DNA of 17,856 nt from Actinomycetes bacterium. Lineage in GTDB: Bacteria; Actinomycetota; Actinomycetes; Actinomycetales; Cellulomonadaceae. Below, one piece after another: positions 7,370 through 13,280 of the stretch. Where the stretch lies: contig JAEYUL010000129.1 in assembly GCA_023432565.1 (NCBI GenBank), positions 1 through 17,856 of the forward strand. The letters are read 5' to 3'. The position numbers and the translations under genes were made by a program. The notes beneath the pieces are model-generated. The model was not told the origin of the DNA, searched no databases, and was given only the letters and a program-made list of their open reading frames with translations. The first letter of the stretch is position 1; every line of letters starts with the position of its first letter.

Positions 7370-7783
7370 ATGTCCGACACTCCCGCGCTCGCATCCGACC
7401 CCCGCCTCGACGAGCGGGGCACCCTCGTCGAACGGCTCGGGATCCAGATCACGGAGGTCACCCCCGAGCGGGCCGTGGCCACGATGCCCGTCCTCGGCAA
7501 CACCCAGCCGTTCGGCCTCCTGCACGGCGGCGCGACCGCTGCTCTGGCCGAGACCCTGGGCTCCTACGCCGCCGTCGCGCACGCGGGTCCCGGCCGCATG
7601 GCCGTGGGAATCGAGCTGAACGCGAGCCACCACCGCTCGGCACGCGAGGGCGTCGTGACCGGGACGGCACGGGCCGTCCACCTCGGTCGGAGCCTGGCGA
7701 GCTACGAGATCGTGATCGACGACGAGTCCGGGCGCCGCCTGTGCAGCGCGCGGCTCACCTGCATGATCATCGACGCCCGGTGA
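7370..7783 (+). CDS. Hotdog-fold acyl-CoA thioesterase, YdiI/EntH (PaaI) type
   Basis: A 137-residue single-domain thioesterase that should hydrolyse an aromatic or acyl-CoA or acyl-carrier thioester in the cytosol. The active-site stretch NTQPFGLLHGGATAALAETLGS (44-65) carries Gln46, His52 and Glu61, which match the catalytic trio of YdiI/MenI and EntH. The pattern GIELNASHHRSAREG (80-94), then a HLGR element and CSARLT near the end, closely follow E. coli YdiI. A menaquinone role (DHNA-CoA hydrolysis) is possible but no men genes are nearby, so the substrate is open. The ATG is only 19 bp from the divergent polA GTG, with no Shine-Dalgarno site. Its last 17 bp overlap the end of the convergent GNAT gene. 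A polA-adjacent PaaI-like gene is frequent in Actinobacteria. Confidence 0.88.
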   Translation: MSDTPALASDPRLDERGTLVERLGIQITEVTPERAVATMPVLGNTQPFGLLHGGATAALAETLGSYAAVAHAGPGRMAVGIELNASHHRSAREGVVTGTARAVHLGRSLASYEIVIDDESGRRLCSARLTCMIIDAR

Positions 7784-8447
7784 GCGGGATCGGGCGCACC
7801 GCGCCCACCGCACGTTCCAGCCGGACACCGGCTCCGGCCGCCCCCTGCTCCGGGTCGGACGGCTGACGCGCGGCGCGGGCCTGACGACGCCGCGCGATGA
7901 GGTCCTCCAGACCGCGCGACGACGGCCGGCGCGACACCACGGCGGCAGCGCCGTGGTCCTGGTGCAGGCGCCGCTGCAGCGCTGCCGTGCCTGCGACACG
8001 GAAGGCCGCCGCGGGGGCGAACCCCAGGCGTGCGAGGAATCGCTGCATGCCCCGGGCACCGGGCAGCGGCGCGGCGTAGACCTCAGCAGCACCGTTCTGC
8101 TCGGCGACCGCCGCCGCGTGCGCGAGCAACGCATGCCCCAGGCCACGGCGCCGCGCCGTCCCGAGGACGTAGATCGCCTCGAGCGCGAGTGACGTGCCGT
8201 CCGCGAACAGGCTCGGACCGACGAGCCGTCCCAGCAGCAGACCCGCCGGCTGGTCGTCGATCGTGCCGACCAGGACGATGCCCCCTTCGACGCCGAGGAG
8301 CGCACCCAGCTGGCGGCGCAGACCGTCGGCGTCGTCCGTGCACAGCTGGGAGCCCGCGCCGGACTCCTTGCGCGCCTCGAGACACAGGTGGACGAGGTCG
8401 TCGAGGTCGTCGGGCAGCGCTGCTCGTGCTTGCACTCCGGGACGCAC
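7767..8447 (-). CDS. GNAT-family N-acetyltransferase
   Basis: A 226-residue protein with one GNAT domain over about residues 5-160. Visible landmarks are the N-terminal ARAALPDDLDDLVHLC, the strand IVLVGTIDDQPAGLLLGRL, the strand-4 region LALEAIYVLGTARRRGLGHALLAHA containing the acetyl-CoA pyrophosphate loop RRRGLG (99-104), and the FLARLGFAPAAAFRV end motif. Residues 165-226 form an Arg/Ala/Pro-rich tail with no recognised fold. The acceptor substrate cannot be predicted. GTG at 8447-8445 is chosen because GGAGG (8461-8457) lies 9 nt upstream. The 3' end overlaps the thioesterase gene by 17 bp in convergent orientation, with no room for a terminator between them. Confidence 0.83.
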   Translation of the reverse strand: MRPGVQARAALPDDLDDLVHLCLEARKESGAGSQLCTDDADGLRRQLGALLGVEGGIVLVGTIDDQPAGLLLGRLVGPSLFADGTSLALEAIYVLGTARRRGLGHALLAHAAAVAEQNGAAEVYAAPLPGARGMQRFLARLGFAPAAAFRVAGTAALQRRLHQDHGAAAVVSRRPSSRGLEDLIARRRQARAARQPSDPEQGAAGAGVRLERAVGAVRPIPLTGRR

Positions 8448-8500
8448 GGTGGTGTACCTCCGGCGGACGAGGGGGATCCGGACTCCGGCACGCCTCGCTG

Positions 8501-8572
8501 CCCACGACGGCGCCGACGTCGATCATGGCCCACCGCGGGGTGCCGTGCCTAGTCCCGCTCCGACGTCGTGGG
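8501..8572. repeat. 9-bp inverted repeat upstream of GNAT and liv genes
   Basis: CCCACGACG (8501-8509) and CGTCGTGGG (8564-8572) are perfect complements 54 nt apart. Both arms lie close to copies of the palindrome CGACGTCG. It could be a long-loop hairpin or a paired protein site; no function can be assigned. Confidence 0.35.
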
Positions 8573-8669
8573 GACCGATCCGCGCGACACGCCGCACATG
8601 GGTACGATCCCGGCGAGTCCGTGACAACGACCAGCGATTCGTCCGATCGTGCGACATGCCAGGAACCTC

Positions 8670-8698
8670 TGGGCAACCCGAAACGAGATGGACACAAT
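8670..8698 (+). promoter_or_regulatory. Candidate promoter of livHMGF
   Basis: TGGGCA (8670-8675) and CACAAT (8693-8698) are spaced by 17 bp; each matches its consensus at 4 of 6 positions. Start would be near 8705, giving a leader of about 224 nt that contains both 12-bp palindromes. An alternative -10, TAACGT at 8706-8711, has no matching -35. Confidence 0.35.
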
Positions 8699-8729
8699 CA
8701 GTGCCTAACGTCGGCCCGGCTCGCGTCGG

Positions 8730-8765
8730 TACCGGCCGGTAGCCACTCGGTCAGCGTCCGGACGC
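8730..8765. repeat. Two 12-bp perfect palindromes in the liv leader
   Basis: TACCGGCCGGTA (8730-8741) and GCGTCCGGACGC (8754-8765) are each perfect 12-bp palindromes with a shared CCGG centre. Their centres are 24 bp apart, a little over two helical turns. They look like dimeric repressor sites or short hairpins in the transcript. No regulator gene is adjacent. Confidence 0.4.
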
Positions 8766-8912
8766 AGCGTCGCGTCAGGCCTCCTGTCGAGACGTACGCA
8801 CGGCCGAGCGCACGACCGATGACGAGCACCCGCTGGACCCGACCGCACGACCGACGAGACGAACCGACACGCACGACCCACCGCCTGACCCCCGGGACGG
8901 TGTTGCGAGCAC

Positions 8913-8926
8913 AGGACGGAGGTCCT
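8913..8926 (+). promoter_or_regulatory. livH Shine-Dalgarno held in a small hairpin
   Basis: AGGAC (8913-8917) pairs perfectly with GTCCT (8922-8926), leaving GGAG as the 4-nt loop. The GGAGG Shine-Dalgarno (8918-8922) is 6 nt before the livH GTG, which decides that start. The stem is short, so its effect on translation may be small. Confidence 0.45.
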
Positions 8927-8928
8927 CG

Positions 8929-10368
8929 GTGAGCACTCTCGCCCCTCCAGGACGAGCACCGAGCAGCACACGACGACGCGTCACGGCATCGCCGCGTCCA
9001 CGCAGCCTGACGGCCGCCCTGGCCCTCGTCGTCGCCACGCTGCTCGCGGTACTGCTGCAGGCGCTGCCCTCCGCGGCCGCCGGCTCCGCGCCGTGCACGC
9101 CGGACGCCTCGACCGGGTGCGTGACGGGCACGATCAGGACCGCCGACCGCCAACCGGCTGCCGGGGTGGAGATCACCGTCGACGGCGCAGGTGGTCCGGT
9201 CACGGTGACGACCGGTGAGGACGGCGTCTGGGCCGTGCCCGTCACCACGGCCGGCGCGTACACCGTCACGATCGATCCCAGCACGCTGCCCGAGGGTGAG
9301 CAGCTGCGTGACCCGACGACCACCACGAGGACCGTCAAGGCCCTGCTGAACTCGCAGACGCGCGCGGTGTTCGCGCTCGGGGCGCCGACCACGACGGCTC
9401 CCACGGACGATCCGGACCAGGGTGCGACGAGCCCGCCGGCCGGCGACCGCCCCGCCACCGGCGAGACGGCCGGGACGGGCGGGGTCTCGGGCAAGCGCGT
9501 CATGCAGCAGCTCGCGAACGGGCTCGTCTTCGGTCTGCTGCTCGCGCTCGCGTCGGTCGGGCTCTCCCTCATCTACGGGACCACCGGGCTGAGCAGCTTC
9601 GCGCATGGCGAGCAGGTCACGCTCGGCGCGATCCTCGCCTACACGTTCGTGCAGGTCGTCGGCATGGACCTGTGGCTGGCCGCGGTGCTCGCGACGGTCC
9701 TGGGCGCCGCGTCGGGCTGGCTCCAGGACGCCGGGATCTGGCGTCCGCTCCGCAGGCGACGGGTGGGCCTGACACAGCAGATGATCGTCACGATCGGCCT
9801 GTCGATGGTCCTGCAGTACCTCTTCCAGTTCCTGCTGGGCGGCGGGCGGCTGCGGATCGACACCAGCAACCCGCGGCCGGTGGCGATCGGCCCGGTGACG
9901 CTGACGGTCCAGAGCCTGGTCGGCGCCGGCATCGCCGTCGTGGTGCTGGCGGGCGCCGCGGTCTTCCTGCTCTACACGCGCACGGGCCGCGCCACGCGGG
10001 CCGTGTCCGACAACCCCGCGCTCGCCGCGGCCTCGGGCATCGGCGTGGAGCGCGTGATCCGGATCGTCTGGACGGGAGCCGCGGGTCTCGCCGCCCTCGG
10101 GGGGGTCCTCGTCGGCCTGTACTTCCAGTCCACCGCGTGGAACATGGGTGGCACCGTCCTGCTGCTGATGTTCGCGGCCGTGACGCTCGGCGGCCTCGGC
10201 ACCGCGTGGGGCGCGCTCGCCGGCTCGCTCGTGATCGGCGTCGTCGCAGAGATGTCGAGCCTCGTCATCCCGTCGGACATGAAGTACGCCGGCGCGCTGC
10301 TCATCCTCATCCTCGTCCTCCTCGTGCGACCGCAGGGCATCCTGGGGCGCCGGGACCGGATCGGCTGA
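8929..10368 (+). CDS. livH: LivH-type ABC permease fused to a secreted Ig-like domain
   Basis: A 479-residue permease for the branched-chain amino acid (HAAT) ABC family, about 180 residues longer than usual LivH. Residues 1-25 are Arg-rich and 26-50 hydrophobic, ending in an Ala-X-Ala-like site (signal peptide or anchor). Residues 55-150 (Cys56 and Cys64, GTIRTADRQPAAGVEITVDG, DGVWAVPVTTAGAYTVTID) resemble a carboxypeptidase-regulatory/CnaB-like beta-sandwich. Residues 151-188 are a Thr/Pro/Gly linker. Residues 190-479 are the permease: MQQLANGLVFGLLLALASVGLSLIYG, SFAHGEQVTLGA, VGLTQQMIVTIGLSMVLQYL, TLGGLGTAWGALAGSLVIGV and LLVRPQGILG. The GTG start has a strong Shine-Dalgarno site. livM follows 16 bp later, in one operon. 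Substrate (Leu/Ile/Val or another small solute) is not certain. Confidence 0.9.
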   Translation: MSTLAPPGRAPSSTRRRVTASPRPRSLTAALALVVATLLAVLLQALPSAAAGSAPCTPDASTGCVTGTIRTADRQPAAGVEITVDGAGGPVTVTTGEDGVWAVPVTTAGAYTVTIDPSTLPEGEQLRDPTTTTRTVKALLNSQTRAVFALGAPTTTAPTDDPDQGATSPPAGDRPATGETAGTGGVSGKRVMQQLANGLVFGLLLALASVGLSLIYGTTGLSSFAHGEQVTLGAILAYTFVQVVGMDLWLAAVLATVLGAASGWLQDAGIWRPLRRRRVGLTQQMIVTIGLSMVLQYLFQFLLGGGRLRIDTSNPRPVAIGPVTLTVQSLVGAGIAVVVLAGAAVFLLYTRTGRATRAVSDNPALAAASGIGVERVIRIVWTGAAGLAALGGVLVGLYFQSTAWNMGGTVLLLMFAAVTLGGLGTAWGALAGSLVIGVVAEMSSLVIPSDMKYAGALLILILVLLVRPQGILGRRDRIG

Positions 10369-10384
10369 GGCCAGGAGGGACACC

Positions 10385-11371
10385 ATGGACTGGACCAGGA
10401 TCCTGACCAACGTCGCCGGCGAGGTGTTCGCACCGGCCACCGCGGCGTACGCGCTCGCGGCGATCGGTCTGAACATCCACTTCGGCATGACCGGGCTGCT
10501 CAACTTCGGGCAGGCGGGCTTCATGCTGCTCGGTGCGTACGCCTACGCGATCACCGCCATCGCCGGCTGGCCCTTCTTCGCGTCCGTGATCGCCGCGATG
10601 GTCGCGGCCGTCCTGTTCGGGGTCCTGCTCGGCATCCCGACGCTCAAGCTGCGCGGCGACTACCTGTCGATCGTCACGATCGCGGCAGCCGAGATCGTGC
10701 GGATCATCAGCCGCTCGACCTCGCTGACATGGCTCACCGGCGGCAACTCCGGCCTGTCCGGCGGCGACGGGTACAAGGAGTCGTTCGAGGCGCTGTGCCC
10801 GTTCCCGGAGGGCTCGTCGACCCTGTGGCTGTGGACGTACCCCAACTGCGCCGGGAGCTCGTGGTGGCTGCGCACCGTCGCCTGGACCGTCGTGGCGATC
10901 GGGTGCCTGCTGGTGTGGCGCTGGATGCGCAGCCCGTGGGGCCGCGTGCTCAAGGGGGTGCGCGAGGACGAGGACGCGGTGCGCGCGCTCGGCAAGAACG
11001 TGTACGGCTACAAGATGCAGGCGCTCGTGCTCGGGGGCATCGGCGGCGCCGTCGCGGGCATCTTCTACACGTTGCCGACGTCGGTGCAGGCGGACGCGAT
11101 GGGCCGCACGATGACCTTCAACATCTGGACGATCCTGCTGCTCGGCGGGGCGGCCACGGTGTTCGGGCCCGTGCTCGGGTCCATCCTGCTGTGGACGGTC
11201 TTCATGCTCGTCAAGAGCGTCCTGCGCGACGCCGAGCTGACGTTCATCTCCAGCACGCAGTCCGAGGCGTTCTCGTGGATGCTCGTCGGCCTGACCCTCA
11301 TGCTCCTGGTGATCTTCCGACCACAGGGAGTGCTCGGCGACAAGAAGGAGCTGGCGATCGATGTCCGCTGA
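10385..11371 (+). CDS. livM: LivM-type ABC permease
   Basis: The second membrane subunit of the HAAT transporter, 328 residues. Landmarks are YALAAIGLNIHFGMTGLLNFGQAGFMLLGAYA (22-53), the LRGDYLSIVTIAAAEIVRII segment (89-108), the ATPase-coupling loop SPWGRVLKGVREDEDAVRALGKNVYGYK, and LLGGAATVFGPVLGS followed by RPQGVLG at the end. Residues ~115-160 form a long non-membrane loop with Cys138 and Cys155 that should be extracytoplasmic and could form a disulphide. The ATG has AGGAGGG 6 nt upstream. The last 11 bp overlap livG, so translation is probably coupled. Function as LivM is secure; substrate specificity is set by the binding protein. Confidence 0.93.
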   Translation: MDWTRILTNVAGEVFAPATAAYALAAIGLNIHFGMTGLLNFGQAGFMLLGAYAYAITAIAGWPFFASVIAAMVAAVLFGVLLGIPTLKLRGDYLSIVTIAAAEIVRIISRSTSLTWLTGGNSGLSGGDGYKESFEALCPFPEGSSTLWLWTYPNCAGSSWWLRTVAWTVVAIGCLLVWRWMRSPWGRVLKGVREDEDAVRALGKNVYGYKMQALVLGGIGGAVAGIFYTLPTSVQADAMGRTMTFNIWTILLLGGAATVFGPVLGSILLWTVFMLVKSVLRDAELTFISSTQSEAFSWMLVGLTLMLLVIFRPQGVLGDKKELAIDVR

Positions 11372-12332
11372 GACTCCCCCGACGCCCCGGTCCGGGGCAG
11401 GGCCGGCGCGCGGGGGCTCGGTCACCCGCGAGCGCATCAGGCAGGCTCTCGCCGACGTCCCACGCACGCCCGGCGCACCCAAGCCGGACCCGATCATCGT
11501 GGCCTCGAACGTCCGGCGGACTTTTGGCGGCATCCACGCGGTCGACGTCGAGCACCTCGAGGTGCAGCGCGGAGCGATCACCGCCCTGATCGGACCGAAC
11601 GGCGCGGGCAAGACGACGCTGTTCAACCTCCTGACCGGGTTCGACCGCGCCGACGTCGGCGAGTGGTCCTTCGAGGGACGCTCGGCGCACGGCAGGTCCG
11701 CCGCACGCATGGCCGCCGCCGGGATGGTGCGGACCTTCCAGCTCACGAAGGCGCTCTCGCGCATGACCGTGATGGACAACATGCGTCTGGGCGCCACCAG
11801 CCAGCGTGGCGAGAACGTCCTCGCCTCGCTCCTGCCGTCGCTGTGGCGCTCGCAGGAGACCGAGATCACCGACCGTGCGCTCGAGCTGCTCCAGCGGTTC
11901 AAGCTCGACGCCAAGGCCGACGACTTCGCAGGCAGCCTGTCCGGGGGGCAGCGCAAGCTGCTGGAGATGGCCCGCGCGCTCATGACACGGCCCACGATGG
12001 TCATGCTCGACGAGCCGATGGCGGGCGTGAACCCCGCCCTGACGCAGTCGCTTCTCGGCCACATCACCGGACTGCGCGACGAGGGGATGACCGTCCTGTT
12101 CGTCGAGCACGACATGCACATGGTGCGGCACATCTCGGACTGGGTCGTCGTCATGGCGGAGGGTCGGATCGTCGCCGAGGGACCGCCCGAGACGATCATG
12201 CAGGACCAGGCCGTCGTCGACGCCTACCTCGGTGCGCACCACGACACCGATCTGGGCGACGACCGTCTGCTCGAGGAGGACGTCGTCGAGCAGTACGAGG
12301 CAGAGGCCGAGGCCGAGGAGGCGACGCAGTGA
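11361..12332 (+). CDS. livG: LivG-type ABC transporter ATPase
   Basis: One of two ATPase subunits powering the liv importer, 323 residues. The ABC core spans ~45-285: Walker A GPNGAGKT (78-85), Q-loop Gln127 in RTFQLTK, signature LSGGQ (193-197), Walker B VMLDEP with Asp217/Glu218, and switch His250 in VEHDMHMV. The protein is longer than standard LivG (about 255). A Pro/Gly-rich N-terminal extension with VTRERIRQALADVP precedes the core, and an acidic Glu/Ala tail (EAEAEAEEATQ) ends it. ATG 11361 lies inside livM, with AAGGAG 10 nt upstream. Its stop overlaps the livF start by 4 bp (GTGA). Confidence 0.93.
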   Translation: MSAETPPTPRSGAGPARGGSVTRERIRQALADVPRTPGAPKPDPIIVASNVRRTFGGIHAVDVEHLEVQRGAITALIGPNGAGKTTLFNLLTGFDRADVGEWSFEGRSAHGRSAARMAAAGMVRTFQLTKALSRMTVMDNMRLGATSQRGENVLASLLPSLWRSQETEITDRALELLQRFKLDAKADDFAGSLSGGQRKLLEMARALMTRPTMVMLDEPMAGVNPALTQSLLGHITGLRDEGMTVLFVEHDMHMVRHISDWVVVMAEGRIVAEGPPETIMQDQAVVDAYLGAHHDTDLGDDRLLEEDVVEQYEAEAEAEEATQ

Positions 12333-13144
12333 CGACATCGACGACGTCGCACGAGGTGCACCGCGGCGCACCCGACGGCCAGCCGCTGCTCGAGGCGGAC
12401 GGCCTCTTCGCGGGGTACCTTCCCGGAGTCGACATTCTCAACGGGTGCGACCTCGTCCTGCACCCCGGCGAGCTGGTCGGCATCATCGGACCCAACGGAG
12501 CGGGCAAGTCGACGCTGCTCAAGGCGCTGTTCGGCCTGGTCCCGATCCGGGCCGGGAGCGTGACCCTCGGGGGCGACGACATCACCAACCAGCGCGCCGA
12601 CAGGCTCGTGCGTCGTGGCGTCGGGTTCGTGCCGCAGACGAACAACGTGTTCCCCTCGCTGACCATCGAGGAGAACCTGCAGATGGGCATCTTCCAGGAC
12701 CACAAGCGGTTCGCGGAGAGGTTCGAGTTCGTCACCGACATCTTCCCCGCTCTCGCCGAGCGTCGACGGCAGCGAGCCGGCTCGCTGTCCGGCGGTGAGC
12801 GGCAGATGGTGGCCATGGGCCGCGCTCTGATGATGGAGCCCTCCGTGCTGCTGCTCGACGAGCCGTCCGCGGGGCTCTCGCCGGTGCGGCAGGACGAGGC
12901 GTTCCTGCGTACCCGCAAGATCAACAAGGCGGGCGTGTCGATCGTCATCGTCGAGCAGAACGCGCGCCGGTGCCTGCAGATCTGCGACCGCGCCTACGTC
13001 CTGGACCAGGGACGCAACGCGTACTCCGGGCCGGGGCGCGAGCTCATGCACGACCCGAAGGTCGTCGAGCTGTACCTCGGGACGTTGGCGAGCGACGTCG
13101 AGGCTGCGGCCAAGCACACCCCGGACGAGCCCACGCAGGCCTGA
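12329..13144 (+). CDS. livF: LivF-type ABC transporter ATPase
   Basis: The second ATPase subunit, 271 residues. Walker A is GPNGAGKS (54-61), Q-loop Gln103 in GFVPQTNNVFPSLTIEENL, signature LSGGE (153-157), Walker B LLLDEPSAGLSP (Asp177/Glu178). The switch region reads VEQNARRCLQICDRAYVL; Gln in place of the usual His is typical of LivF. The frame is open far upstream inside livG, but GTG 12329, overlapping the livG stop as GTGA, is the natural start and gives a normal length. A short acidic C-terminus ends PDEPTQA. It is the last gene of the operon and is followed 8 bp later by a very strong terminator hairpin. Confidence 0.93.
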   Translation: MTTSTTSHEVHRGAPDGQPLLEADGLFAGYLPGVDILNGCDLVLHPGELVGIIGPNGAGKSTLLKALFGLVPIRAGSVTLGGDDITNQRADRLVRRGVGFVPQTNNVFPSLTIEENLQMGIFQDHKRFAERFEFVTDIFPALAERRRQRAGSLSGGERQMVAMGRALMMEPSVLLLDEPSAGLSPVRQDEAFLRTRKINKAGVSIVIVEQNARRCLQICDRAYVLDQGRNAYSGPGRELMHDPKVVELYLGTLASDVEAAAKHTPDEPTQA

Positions 13145-13151
13145 CCTCGAG

Positions 13152-13187
13152 CGCAGGGGCCCAGGGCGCGCGCCCTGGGCCCCTGCG
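13152..13187 (+). terminator. liv operon terminator, 36-bp perfect palindrome
   Basis: A perfect 36-bp palindrome (arms 13152-13169 and 13170-13187; centre GGGCGCGCGCCC) starts 8 bp after the livF stop, followed by a T-poor GTCGTTCT. As RNA it forms a long GC stem. It likely ends the liv transcript and may also act on the opposite strand. Confidence 0.85.
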
Positions 13188-13221
13188 TCGTTCTGAGGCA
13201 CTCGCTCGAGCACAGACGCAC

Positions 13222-13258
13222 CTCGGCCCCGGTGGTCGCCAGGACCGCCGGGGCCGAG
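13222..13258 (-). terminator. Terminator of the liv binding-protein gene
   Basis: CTCGGCCCCGG (13222-13232) pairs with CCGGGGCCGAG (13248-13258), with an inner GGTC/GACC stem closing a 5-nt loop. It lies 22 bp past the stop of the convergent binding-protein gene and is separate from the livF palindrome, so each convergent transcript has its own hairpin. Confidence 0.78.
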
Positions 13259-13280
13259 ATGCCTCAGCTCATGAGGGACG

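Larger units (their letters stand above)
8448..8928. other. Gene-free control region between GNAT gene and liv operon
   Basis: No credible coding frame occupies these 481 bp; open frames here lack start signals and family features. It holds the GNAT Shine-Dalgarno (8457-8461), a 9-bp inverted repeat CCCACGACG/CGTCGTGGG (8501-8509, 8564-8572), an isolated -10-like TACGAT (8603-8608), a candidate liv promoter (8670-8698), two 12-bp palindromes (8730-8741, 8754-8765) and the livH ribosome site. I recognise no known riboswitch class and no leucine-rich leader peptide. Confidence 0.6.

Noticed and set aside
7351..7503. Longer polA starts, including ATG 7371
   Set aside because: They would place the TAGGTT promoter element inside the gene and overlap the divergent thioesterase; conserved PolA sequence begins only after the GTG at 7350.
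4624..7866. A 1080-codon plus-strand open frame antisense to polA
   Set aside because: It is the mirror of polA codon bias in high-GC DNA: Arg/Ala/Val/Asp/Leu-rich, no domain, no start signal, and it runs through the real thioesterase gene in another frame.
8581..8700. A riboswitch before livH, prompted by the GGGCAACCC-like stretch near 8671
   Set aside because: I could not fit it to the conserved cores of the classes I know, such as c-di-AMP, glycine, SAM, TPP or cobalamin. A covariance-model search would settle it.
8698..12199. Long minus-strand open frames opposite livH, livM and livG
   Set aside because: They are low-complexity shadows of recognised transporter genes, without ribosome sites or domains.
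12950..12975. LivF lacking the switch histidine as a sign of a dead ATPase
   Set aside because: VEQN in place of VEH is the normal state of LivF proteins.
8929..13144. The liv operon as a urea (Urt) transporter because of the long LivH N-terminus
   Set aside because: There is no urease gene nearby and the binding protein does not look like UrtA, so the general branched-chain family label is safer.
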